Source: Dipylidium caninum
Taxonomy: Eukaryota; Platyhelminthes; Cestoda; Cyclophyllidea; Dipylidiidae
Assembly: GCA_017562135.1 (NCBI GenBank)
Contig: QEYB01000895.1
Location: 372,001-436,000, forward strand
DNA: 64,000 nt
Reading direction: 5' to 3'
The position numbers were made by a program, and so were the translations under genes. Below are positions 52,901 through 64,000 of this stretch, in pieces; positions within the stretch are counted from its first letter, which is position 1, and the number at the start of each line of letters is the position of its first letter. The notes below the pieces were generated by a model that saw only the letters and a list, made by a program, of their open reading frames with translations, was not told where the DNA came from and ran no database searches.

Positions 52901-54748
52901 TCCCCGTTTGTGACACAATCTAACAGCCATTTGTAATAATTGGTGGAAAGCACGCTTTCAGCGAGGACGCGAATGCACCGGCGCTGAATAGACATTCTAC
53001 TTTAACAAGTGCGTGCCACCCGTCAGATACGCCAACTTGGACAGAAGTCTCCTACCCTTAGGTGGACAGAGCGGTTTCAGTACGACTTGACCGGACCGGA
53101 CACGTCATGGCTCCACTACGAGATTGGTCTTTGCAACTTTGAATTGGGAGAATACGAGGAGGCCGTTAATAATGGTCTGACATGCAAGAAACTCGGTGAA
53201 CAGGCCTTGGATCTGAACTGGGAGTTGAAAGCCTCCATCTTAATCGCACGGGCCTACTTGGCACTGGAGAATCTAAATGAAGCACAGACGTACCTCCAGA
53301 GTGCTCAGTACATTGCCTATGTAAGTTTGAGGTTAGCTGGACGAAGAGTGCACCGCGAGGAGGATGATCCTCGGTAAAGAGGCATTACTCGTTTAGGTTA
53401 TGCACGACCAAAAGTTGGAGCAGGTCCTGGAGAAGGCCTTCGAGGAGGTGGAGGAGGCAATAGAGGCGAACGAGCGCGAAGCAATGCAAAGGGAATATGA
53501 GCAGCTCTGTAAGTCCGCGTAGCCAGCGCCCTCATCTCCTCCCTCTCCCACTTGCCCGAGCACCAAGCCTTCAAACGTAGAAGTAGTCGCTTAATTGGGA
53601 GCCGTTGAAGTAAAAGGGGGTGGGAAACTTAACTTGGGCAAACGCACAACATTATTTTGCTGAGGCAAAGTCTTACTCTTGTGACAGTCAACAAAGCGCG
53701 GCGACCGATGCTCTTCGCGATCGGAGGCCAAGCTCGCGGTTTGCTACTTTTCGCAATTTCTATCTTTTGGTTGTGTTTCTCTCTTTCGTTGCTTTTGCCT
53801 TCCTCGTTGTCTGTTTAGGCCCTTAGCGATGTGTACCTTTTTCGTTATCTTGTACGACCTTTAACAGTGTGCATTGCCATTTTTAGCGGTCAACGAGGAA
53901 AAATGTGAGTTGGTGTTTCATTAAAATATTATTTCAACCAAAACTTATATTTTCTTGCAATTTGGTTGGTGCATAGTTCTAAATGGCGTCTTGCAGTTGT
54001 CTTCGCTTCTATCAAGGCATTTTTTGCACTGCGCAAAACGCTGTCTGAAGGATGCTGGCAGTTGGCACAATAACTCGTCGTACTAATATGTTGTTAGTAG
54101 CATCTATTATAACTTCTTTGGCACAGACAAAAATGGCATCTACTCCGCTTTATTTAACCTGTGGCAAGCAAGTATTCGTCTTGAGAACCTGTCGACACCC
54201 AAATACATGCACTTTATCCTCTCAAAGGTGTGCCTCACAGGTCCCATGCGTAGGAGGAGCTTAATCACAAAAGGTTTTCGGATCTCGTTAAGCTCAACAA
54301 ATCGCAACTTGACTGTTCAACGCCGGCTATGATTGGAGTGGTGTAATAATATCATTATGCAGAAAATGGCCTTTCCACAGTGAAGCTGCATTTAGCTCAC
54401 TAAGGGTTTAGCCCTCAGTGACGTACTCTAATGCGTTGCTTTCGTGTGAAAGCGCTTGAAGTCGGATGAGTGCTTTAACCGCACCAATAGGAGGAATCGC
54501 TCGCCCCGCGTTACCTTACCGATAAAAGATTCTCCTGTCGATGAATCAGCCCATTATATTGCTAGATCCTCAACCGCCGATGGCAAATTGTCCTTACGCA
54601 CTCATAAAGTTGAGGCTGAGGACACCAGGAGTAAACATAGTTGTGCCTTTTAGCATTTGTCACTTACATTCACTGGTGGCGCAAGACTGTGAGTGAATGT
54701 AACCCTTTTGCTCTTTAGATACACAAGACCACGCTGAGTCAACAGCGG
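49990..54748 (+). CDS. ODAD4: ODAD4/TTC25, outer dynein arm docking TPR protein (3' end unresolved)
   Basis: TPR protein of the docking complex that fixes outer dynein arms to ciliary microtubules. Confident exons: 49990-50112 (STFAVYLSEGDVYFRRRRF), 50148-50279 (ALRLRPNCITCLIRRSKC), 50315-50468 (AIFQMAEILYQSTAFENALV, FHRGRKIRP), 51841-52065 (RAEFWLQQEPLYNR), 52367-52662 (CLENLGRVYVELEDYLAAKE), 53045-53320 (WLHYEIGLCNFELGEYEEAV, LKASILIARAYLALENLNEA) and 53397-53508 (coiled coil). Less certain are sequence from 50682 (EPKRVKFVLADE), the part around 50827-50960, a micro-exon 53887-53904 and exon 54719-54748. The order of segments follows human TTC25. The stop codon was not identified; a Ser/Lys-rich tail such as that at 54456-54653 could belong to it. 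Confidence 0.88.
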
Positions 54749-56279
54749 GTAAGTACGAGGCGAGCAGACCTGCCTTGTGGGCCCCGGTGCCCCAGCGAAT
54801 AACCCGGAAATGCAGCCTTTTCCTTCTCTTCCTCTTCCTCCTCCTTCTCCTTTTCCTCGCTTACCACATTAAAATACTGGGAGCCCAACAGAATGAACTG
54901 AGTTTGTCTTAGTGAAAATTTCTCTTCGCATACTTTTCTGCCATCTTTATTAGTCATTACTTGTAACACCGTATGGTCCCGCATCTATACCAAATGTGTT
55001 GAGACATTAACCTTGGCACGGAATTTTCTTGGTCTGAGTCGATGTTCGCTCCTGATTTTCGCGGCGTCTGCCTTGTAAGAGCCTTGAAGATGCGCGTTAA
55101 GTAGTGAACGACATCGTCGAAGACAGACGGCCGACTTGAGCCGAGGTTGGCTGGATGCCCCCCCCCCGACTGAACGCGCTCCACTGATCAGGAAACCTGT
55201 TGCCTTCTTCCCGTCTCGAATTGAGACGAAAATAACTATTCTAACGTCTTCTCTCTCATGGAAGCAGCTTCCGTGTTGTCTTCTTCGTTTTTCACACCCC
55301 CGCCACACTCGAGTATCCCTGACTGACTTTTGTTAAATCGTATTTTCCAACGAAATTCGTGCCTGAGTGGTCGCTCTTGCACCATCGCTCTTTGTGGGGT
55401 GTGTTAACAGTAAAATTCCTTTTTCAGTACTCATTTTGAGTGTTTGCGAAAGGCAGACACTTTGTGCAACGGTCCTCACTGTATGAATTCATTTAATTCC
55501 TGACGCAGCCCGATTTGTCACACTTTCACGTTTTGCACATTGAACGCGAATCACAGCCTCTTAGGACAGACATTTCGTTTAACTAAGTTATAATTGTCAT
55601 GTTGATTTGCACTTTCTCTTCTAGTACCGATATCATCGCAGTAGGAAAGGGGAAGTCAGTGACGGGATCGTCAACCTTCGTACATTCTGCACCACAGCAC
55701 GCTTATTTGCACTCGTCTTCATTTCACCGTTGGCATACAAAAAGTCCATTCACCCGCCTTCCTTCTCTTGCCTCGGGGAGAGTTGCATGAAACGCCAATG
55801 GCGATTTTAATAGGCGGTACTCTCAATCAAAATGGTTTACAAGACTAATGTAACTTGGCGTCGGAGTAAACATTGCGCCTCATGCGTCATTTTGAGACGA
55901 TTATTTGAAGTACAATAATCTCCAGTGTCCTCGCGCGAAGAGGTGAAAGCAGTCATCTAGCTGTTAGACATTTTGGAGACTTATTCGTTGTTATCGCTTT
56001 CGCAAGAAGGTAAAAAACACGGTTAAAGGCCTCATAGTTGTCTCGTGAAGAATTGCTGGCACACGCGTTACTGAAGAGGGGGAGAAAAGTTCTCGATCGT
56101 GGAACGCGTGGCGAGAAGCTATTCCTTTAAGTGAAGGGGGCAGGTGACGGTCTTGTCCGCGCGGTTAGGGGTGAAATGACTCTCGCATCGGGCTGCTTAA
56201 CTGGGCCCCGCCGCGGCGTCGAGGCCTCACCCGCCCTGAGCCGTTGGGCCTCAGGGCTCGCAGCCCCGTCTACCGCCAG

Positions 56280-56313
56280 CCAATCAGCCCGCGCCCACGC
56301 GCACTGCGATTGG
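56280..56313. promoter_or_regulatory. Paired inverted CCAAT boxes in GC-rich DNA
   Basis: CCAAT at 56280-56284 and ATTGG at 56309-56313 flank a GC-box-like run. Such pairs are typical of NF-Y-driven, often bidirectional promoters. No coding start is visible nearby, so function is only suggested. Confidence 0.35.
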
Positions 56314-57469
56314 CTCGTTCCAAGGTCGCTCCGTTCGCGCTCCTCGACGCGATTACGTAAACTCACAAGTCGAGGTGCTCACTCCGTGGCGCGATGTGCT
56401 TCAGGTCGCTTTTCACCGTAAGCCGTATTGTTGTTGCCTAACTTGACACTCCGTTTTTGCTGCCACCCATGCGCAGGACACTGCCTACTTGCCTGTCGCA
56501 TTGGGTCGGTACCTCGCCCCGGCAATCACTGTCTTGCGTGAAACCCTCCTCCCCCCTCCCGACGCCTTCAAAAGTGCCCATATAGTCCTCGACACACAAA
56601 AATCCCCCCATTTAAAAATGGGGTTAATAATGTTTGAGGAGATTGTTCAAGGCTTCGCCCAGCCCCTCCCGTCCACCACTTGTGCGTCTCAGAGTGATTC
56701 GGTGGACTCGTTCCTTCGCCTCCCCCATCCGACAGTCTAAAATCAGTGGCTTCCCCCTCTCCCCCCACTCCCCCCGCCTTCACATTGGCTTGATACTCCC
56801 TCACTTTGTTCTCAACTCGGTGACAATGGGACAGGTGGTTCTGGCACGCTAAATTGACTCTCGTTAATTCAGGTGAAGGCGAAAATTGCTCGGTGGCCTT
56901 GTCACCGATGTAGGTTACAAAATGGTGCTGATTTGATCGGTTAATTCACCATATTAGTAGCGATCAGGCTACAACAGACCTACCTCGCTCCGAACTGCGT
57001 CATTTTGTGTGGCTGAGTGTATGCAACGGCTTCCTCTGCGGTCCACATCACCTGCTCAGGTGTTTGTTCTCCGAGCCCCTGTCAGGTGTCAACTCAGCCG
57101 CCTTAAGAGGGGGCCACGTGGTCCCCAAACCACTCAGCTCTTGAGCCTTAGGCTCCACACCCTAATTTCACCGAACGAAGAACTTGGCGCCGATTTCTAC
57201 CCACCCCACCAGCCTCGCTCTGATCCGCCGGCGGTGGATGATGTCCCGCGCTCAAAACCGCCGCTTGTCGCAGCCCGGGGAGGTCGGCCGTCCCCCTCCC
57301 GGGTGCCCGCCGCCTTCACACCAACCTCCCCTCCCGACTCATGGCGGGGTTCCTAGGGGAGTCCCTAGTGTCTCCTATGCCGTCCTTCGTTTACTCGACA
57401 AGATTAAGCGAGTGTGTCATGGATACGACGCTTGCTCGGAAATCTGATCTTTGCACACTAACCTTTTCC

Positions 57470-57492
57470 GCCAGCAGCAGCAGCAACAGCAG
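57470..57492 (+). repeat. CAG/CAA short repeat
   Basis: Imperfect run of AGC/CAG triplets in the GC-rich region, with no evidence of coding. Confidence 0.6.
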
Positions 57493-60307
57493 GGAGGCAG
57501 AAGGAGAGTAGACTATCACATAACATGAGCTCAAATTACTCCCTGGCGCATAATCAACTCGCCGTCACTGGTTGGACGTCGGTGTGTTTCCTGCCGAGGC
57601 GAACATGAGTCCGATCAACCTTTCGTTGAGCTCTCTGTCTGCCAGGCGGCTTTGGTGACGGCATTCGCCTCTCCTCGACATCTTGCGTAGACTCGACATG
57701 GTGGTTCGCGGATAAATCGTCCTCACGCAGTCTGTGACCACATCTTTACTGCGTCCAAAGCCTGTTTTGTGGGCGGGCGGCGTGTAAATACATTTTTATG
57801 TCCCAGCCATCTTGTTCCATGCCTTTCTTCTTCATAAAATACTCAGCTGTCACACGTCAAAGCACACCTCCTCCCACTGTCGAGGCTTCTTGCTTCCAGT
57901 GCTTGCACCGCACACTTTAATGTTCGTTCCGCTGCGCCCCACTTGGGGGGGGGCCGGGAAGGCGACGGGCTCAAGAGCCCAAGCAGTGCCGGACGTGCGG
58001 GCAAATAGCGGACGCTTTAAATTCTCCCACTTGTCTTCCTTCCCTAAGGCGGGGAGTTAAATGCACAGTAACCATCTTGCAGTGTCTGTGTCGGTGCATC
58101 TCGCGAAGGAGGTCCGACAAGCGACGCCTGGGCTACGGCTACCACCGGGGATTTTTCCGTGCCATTGCGGACCAGGTGCCCTACGTGCGTCGGGCGCCAG
58201 GACCGACCTACGTGGCGCCCTACTAACGCGGCCGGACGGCGGAAGTCCCCTCTCCTCTGCTCCTCCAGCCGTCGCTCCCGGCCTCGCCTCCGCGTCCCCG
58301 TGGTGCCTCCCCGCCGACCTCACCTCCGGAGCATTTGGTCTTGTGTGGCTGTGACATGCAAACTCGTCCTGCGATATCACGTCCTTTTTTATTTTCTTTT
58401 TTTACCAGTAAACCACTCTTCGTGTTTGTTCTCCCAACCTTGTTTACACGGGGCTGGGGGCCACGGCCGCCGCTGGGGGGAGGGGACCCGCAGGGCCCCC
58501 CGTCGAATGCGACTCAATGCCGGGGCGTTCCTCGCCCAGCCGCCATTGTCAATTGGACCGCCTCTGTGGCCAAACCGTGAAGCCACACGGTTGTCAGCTA
58601 GTTAGAAGGCGGAAGGTGTGGCTTGGTCCACGTGGAGCGTCGTTGAGAGGCGGGAACGCTCGTCCTCTCTTGGGCCCTTAAAGTCTCAGGTGAGAACGCA
58701 GAAGGGCCTTCTGTGGGACACAACTCACTGGGTTGCGCTTCGATGCGCACGGGACGACGATTGCCGCGATTAGAGTTATTCCCCGAGGCCGCAATGTCAT
58801 TGCGAGGAGGGATTTGCGGTTCCATACCCTCGGAAGCAGAAAAGCCCCTAGTGTGCGCTTAAGAAATCCTATTTTCACGCGCATACATGTCAAGACTTGA
58901 GTTAGGCCAAGTGCTCCAATTCTCACACCGCAAACCAACGTGCTCCCATGACCTTTTCGTCTCCTCGCCGCGAAAGACGCTCCCATGCACCAGGAGTAAT
59001 GGGCCTCGCCTTGGCCACAGGTGCGGCTGTTCACTCGGCGAAGTCTCGGAGGGTCTCGAATAAGTCAGACGGTCGAGATCTCCCCTGGGGTAACCCGTGT
59101 GCCGATGGCTCCAGCGCCGCCTGTCTGTCCGCCTCGCGGCGTCCTCCGAAGCCTCACGAGGGGTTGCCCTTCTGTTCCACGGGACCAAAGTGGCGAACGT
59201 GGGGCTTCCGTCCGGCACAGCCGTAGACGGGTTGCCTGCCGCTTGGCAATCACCAGGCGGTCTGCGTTAGCGTTGGAGGAGGAGCAATCGAAATGTTTTT
59301 GTAAGAAATACCAAGTTTTTTAACGGCACACGGAAGGACTTTCGTGGCCTGTGGGCGACTGGGTGATTTACACCCTCCGAAGGGGGGGGGCGAGGTAGTT
59401 TCATTGAAGCGCCACGCCCCCATTCTGCGAGACTTTGAATAACCACTTCGAGGCAGTCTGCGACCGCCTCGCCTGCGTGGTAGAGGCGCGCGCTCTCGCG
59501 GAGGGGCGGCGGAGGGGCGCAGTGCCTCGGTCCGCGGCGTGTTGAGACTCGCGCAGCCTCGGCAACACACCCCATCTTAAATTATGCAATTCACTCGCAA
59601 ACATTGCAACCGCAGGAGCGCACAGAGTCCCACTGACCGCAGGCGGTGAATCACTCGCCTCCTGCGGCGGTGTGTGCCTGCCTCCTCTGTGGATCCGAAA
59701 TGCAAATTTACCAACTCCCCCTGAACTTCTGGCGCTGGTGCAGGCCTTCACACTGGCCGTGGTGGCTTCACGCACCTCCCATGTGGCTTTGCAAACTTTT
59801 GCACCATCTTGTGCGTCCCGACTGCAGGCGCCTCGCACAAAGGCTGAAGCTCTCACACTCCGGCGCGAGGTGTCATCCAGTCCTGTCAGTTCTTCCTCCT
59901 CGTTGCCAGAGTGCAGCCAGTCAAACAAAATTGCCAAATCGCACCCAAAGCGCGGACTTTCACGTCCCCTTCTCTCGATTCCACCCAGCTCCACCGCATT
60001 TCCGTACCCCCTTGGTTAAGAGGCTGTGCTCCACAAGAACGACTGAAGCTGGGGCGAGACACAGTCGAAGGCCGCGTCAAGGGCGCCGCCACGCGGCTCA
60101 GCGCCGCAGTTTATGGTGCTCATGCGGGTGTCGGACTGCCACAGTTGGGACCAGTTAAGGCGCGCGCAACGCTGGATGAGAATGTTTACTGCCATTGCGG
60201 TGTCCCCCTCCCCCCCTCCCCACCGTGTTTGTGCCACCCGCAAACACCACAGGCCCCTGCCCGTGAAAAGGTGAGGAGAACAAGTGGCGTCCGGGAAATG
60301 ACCCTCT

Positions 60308-60335
60308 GGGAGGAGGAGGAGGAGGAGGAGGAGGA
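60308..60335 (+). repeat. (GGA)n repeat
   Basis: About nine GGA triplets in a row. Similar purine/pyrimidine tracts occur at 54820-54860 and 47797-47815. Confidence 0.75.
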
Positions 60336-63300
60336 AAGAGAAGTGGATGAATGCCTATTTCGTCGAGAGCGGAGCAGAGGCTGACATACACACACGGGCG
60401 TTTGGCCTCCCCGTGCGCCCGCCGCAGTCTGCTCAGCTGGCAGGTTGCACGCGCTTTAGCCACTCCTCTCACACCGGAAGTCGGTTCGACGCAAATTGTT
60501 GGTGCGCCGCCGCCGAAGACGGCGCCTCGGAGTCATGGGACCCGCTCAGCGTAGCCCAAGAAAAATGTTTCGTCGTTTGGCGTGGGTGGAAAGGGAAACA
60601 GGAGGCGTTGGACGCCGCTGCAGGGCACATTTCGCTTAGATTTGACTCTCCTCCTCCCACATCTACTAGGCCCACATTCTGCCTTTCGTTGAGGCGTTTA
60701 TGGGCACTAAAAGAGCATGGAAAGGCTGGTCTTTAAAACTTTCGCCGCTCCGTCTACGAGGCCATCTCTTTCAAAGCGGTCCCGTAGCATCTGCCGCCCC
60801 CCTAAGTAGCCTTTCTCCCTAACAACAAGTCGACTTTGGCAGTGTTCACGTGTCGGCAGCGCCACCGCACACGCCGACGGTGGAGACGGCCTGTCAACTG
60901 CCTGCCGCCACGATTTCCGCGGAGGGCAAAGAGGCGACTGGAATGCACGGAACTGGTTGCGCGCAGGTGACGGGGCAAACGGGAACGATGTTTCAGACAG
61001 TCAGAAAAGCCTCTGATGATCGGGTTCCACCATGTCCGATTCTGGAGCGAGAGAGACTCTTCACAGCCGGTGACTGCGAAAAGGCGACACTGACAAATGG
61101 GACTGTCAGGAGACGTCTTTTCCCGAATAAAATTTATATGCTCTAGCGATGTAGTGCCGTTTTTCGCGTGTCTCTTCACCAAACGGTGTCCGTCGTGCTC
61201 GCGATCGGTTAAGCACCCGCTCACTCAACCGCCATCATCGCCACCGCCACCGCCTCCCCCGTCCACGCGCCCGCCTAAAGAAAAAGTGGGTCTCGCGTCA
61301 TGGCAACACCGCTGCCACGTGTGTCCACCGCGTCACCGCACACGAGTGCTGCGATCTACCCGCATTACGGCGGGTATCCGATCTCCTGACCCAGGGTGAC
61401 CTCCCTTGCAGGCTGTCCTGACCGTCCCTCACCGGGTGCTCCGGCGACCAACCTCAGACCCTTGCGTTCTCAGCCGGCCGTGCTGGAGGCGCGCGCCCAA
61501 GCCGTGTCCACCCGACGCCTCACGTGGACGCTGTGTTTCACTCAATGGCATGTCTTCTCTCACTTCCACGACTGGCCTGCCCCTCTCGAGAGCAACCGCC
61601 TCCACCTCGGCCCGATGCGCGGTCCTGGCTCCGTGTCGATGAATTACGAGCTGTTCGTCCTGGGGACGGTGCTCAAAGAGATGGAAGGAAAGAGGAAGTC
61701 TTGAATGGGGGCCAATCTCCCATCCACCGACTGGGGTCGTCGGAGTGTTGTTGAAGCGTCCATTAAAAAGACTGAAAGGTGGTTTTGTGGCGAGAAGGCG
61801 CTCAACAGGCACCAGACCCCACCATCTATTGTGCAACATCCTGCACTTCAGCCGGCCAAAACGGAGACGCAAGGTGTGACGTGCTCTGCGTGGTCGCCTA
61901 AATTCACTCTCCACTTTGACAAAATCCGCGCCGCCTCGCACTACAAGACCTTAAGTCATTTGCAGGCAGCAAAAAATCCTACGTCACATGCGAGTGGCTG
62001 TGACATATCACGTGCCTCGAGTGTTGAAGGCGCATCGCGAGGCGAGCCACCGAGCGGAGGGCGCCTGCCCCCCCAAAACGCCTCGCTCCCCAAGCCCGCA
62101 TTCGGGCCCTCCCGGTGCTGTGTCACGGGACTCATTGCGTGGGCCCTTCGAGCGACGATCCTCAAATTCACTCTCCCCCTTACGCTTTTGCCACGGGACC
62201 TGCGCACGCCCTCCCCCCGCGGCTCGCGACAGGGCGATCAGGCCGCGGGTCTGCGTCCTCAGGTGGCGGCCGGTCAATCACTTCTATGGAGCAAACAGTT
62301 ATAACGAAGATCTTTCATTTGCTCACAAACTCCTCCTCACCGCAAACCTGCCAGCATACCCGCCGTTGCTCGTCTGGAGGGGACTGCAACCCCACCGAGC
62401 GGTCGGTCGACTTGTCTCTTTCACGAATCAGGATTGTCGCTGCTCCCTCCTCATGCTCTCCAACGGGGAATGGTCCGCCGCCACAATTTCTTCCCCACCT
62501 CGACTTCCCCCGACAGTTTGGAGTCACGAGCCTGGAAGGCAGCCATTGCGCGGAGTGGTGACAAGATGAGCTTGGGTTGGTTGAGGCAAACCAGAGCGAG
62601 AGGGTTTGGCGCCTCCTCGCGCCCCGTTTAAAGCAGTGCAGGGCATGGCCGAGGCCCGAGACCCCGGGCGGAGGACGGAAGGAGTTTTCATGCGATGAGG
62701 GCTTTGCATCCGAGTGGATCTCTCTAACCACAACCGAGAAACGTGCTCTCGCCACTGGGAGGGATAAACGACGGGCCTTTTGCCGGTCAAGGGATTTCAC
62801 AACCGACTGGAGCCCTGAAGCTGTGTTGGGGCCCCACGTTCGAGGCTGGTTCCTCCTCTGTTGTCTCCTCGCGCAGCCGAGCGTGAGACAGACTGCTCGA
62901 GGCGCTATCGACGGGGGTGAAGCAGCTCCCGGACTCTTTGGCCCCGAGACGGGATTTTTGTCCAACCGCATTGCGGAAGTGATGAAAGGGCGCAAGAAGT
63001 AGGGTTTAAAAGCGACTCCTCAGTTTACAGAACACTGACGGCACCTTCGACGAGATGGTTCTCTACCTTCTCTCGCGAACCAAGACGGTTGGGAACTTTT
63101 CCGCGGCTTCTTTGATTTACCCCTCTGTTACTTCCCTCGTTGCGCATTCCCAGCAGTGCTAATTCGACCAACCGAGACGACGACGACGAGGTCTAAAAAC
63201 TCGCCAGGTGGCTGCAGCCCCAAACCCACGGACAAGCCAAGGGCAATCAACTTAGCAGTTGCAAATCAACCATGACAAGCGCTGTCTTGAAGTGCAGTGG

Positions 63301-64000
63301 AAGGTGGCGATTTCGGCAGGAACCCCTTCAGTGTAGCAACGTAGCGCGGCTCGAGTTCCCTCGGGTGGTCACCACTCGACCCTAGTCGGCACTACTGATA
63401 AAAATACACACCTTCTTAAGTAGATCCACGTATGAACTGCATCGCCTCGGGGTGTGTAAGGCGTGCTAGGTGAACCGGCTGTCGTCGAGGCCCGCGAGGA
63501 GACGTTTGACGAGACTCTCGACTTGAGCGCAGTTGCACGTGCCACCGTCATCCTCCGCCGTGGCGACCTCCCGTGCCAGGCCCCGCCGCTGAATCACTGG
63601 GCCCTGAGCCGAGGCTTCTCCAGCCCCATCGGCCCTCGGCGCCTGACGCGTTGCAACCTGTCGGCAGAGTGGCGTGCAGCGCCTCTCCCTCAGCCGCCTT
63701 CACCGTCTCTCTCTCTCGCTCTCTGCGTGCGTGTGCCGGTGTGTGTCAGCGTGCGTGTGCCACCTCTGCCAGAACTTGCATGGGAGTTCCCACAGTCCTC
63801 CGCTTTACCCCTGGGACCGTCGCTTCATGCCGCGCTGGACCATCATTCTCCTTGCTAGGTGCTCCTACAATCCTGCAGAAGCGACAGGTCCTTCGATGGG
63901 CTAGTGCCCCTTTCCCCACACCTCACAGTCTCGCCTCATCGTGTCCCCGTGAGAGCGCCGACCCGTCACCTCCACGAGTAAGCTGAACTCTACGCTAGGT

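Larger units (their letters stand above)
54749..64000. other. GC-rich region without recognisable genes
   Basis: About 9 kb with many long open frames on both strands that overlap one another, as expected where stop codons are rare because of high G+C. I checked the longest (for example 59401-59994 minus, 62315-62995 minus, 61705-62304 plus) and none resembles a known domain or shows exon-like splice sites with consistent phase. Homopolymer C tracts, pyrimidine stretches and CAG/GGA runs are common. It may be intergenic, part of a long intron, or upstream regulatory DNA of a gene beyond the window. Confidence 0.55.

Noticed and set aside
61010..61060. CTGATGA-like sequence considered as a hammerhead ribozyme, which are common in flatworm repeats
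   Set aside because: The conserved GAAA core and matching stems are missing.
56100..63990. Long open frames on both strands (up to 226 residues)
   Set aside because: They overlap each other in several frames, are rich in Arg/Pro/Ser as expected from GC-rich random DNA, and show no domain or splice pattern.

Overview
This is eukaryotic nuclear DNA: split genes with GT-AG introns, polyadenylation signals and no bacterial features. The gene set fits an invertebrate animal, and I think a flatworm (Platyhelminthes, perhaps a cestode) is most likely. The reasons are mostly short introns (one apparent 35-nt intron), several micro-exons, tightly packed housekeeping genes and an animal phytochelatin synthase. 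Species cannot be read from the window, and the phylum is an inference.

Layout. (1) About 231-23355, plus strand: one very large gene for a secreted, nidogen-like extracellular matrix protein. Its 5' end, including any signal peptide, lies outside the window. Domain order is NIDO, EGF, nidogen G2 beta-barrel, a long interleaved array of Kunitz (BPTI) and short EGF modules, a four-EGF exon, an Ig domain, an LDLR-type beta-propeller and a terminal EGF. Nearly every module sits on its own phase 1-1 exon. A Kunitz-EGF-EGF cassette occurs three times, almost identical even in its introns (4.7, 6.7 and 9.3 kb). (2) 24871-30472, plus strand: three compact genes in tandem: RNF113 (spliceosome/ubiquitin ligase), DPH4/DNAJC24 (diphthamide J-protein) and RPAP2 (Pol II CTD phosphatase). 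(3) 31001-35823, minus strand: phytochelatin synthase, with catalytic Cys and His present but Glu where the plant enzyme has catalytic Asp. (4) 37788-39335, minus strand: Rab1. (5) About 39790-45338, plus strand: OPA1, the inner-mitochondrial-membrane dynamin, divergent from Rab1. (6) 46335-47222, plus strand: an intronless FAM78-family protein. (7) 49990 to at least 54748, plus strand: ODAD4/TTC25, a ciliary outer-dynein-arm docking TPR protein. (8) About 54.8-64 kb: GC-rich sequence with many overlapping open frames but no recognisable gene, and one promoter-like stretch near 56.3 kb.

The genes do not form a pathway. The part most worth following up is the nidogen-like gene: its basement-membrane ends (NIDO, G2, beta-propeller) look conserved, while the linker has been enlarged with protease-inhibitor-type Kunitz and EGF modules and shows signs of recent duplication, decay and possible conversion. 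Exon limits were worked out by eye from splice consensus, reading phase and domain continuity, so individual junctions may be wrong by a few bases.
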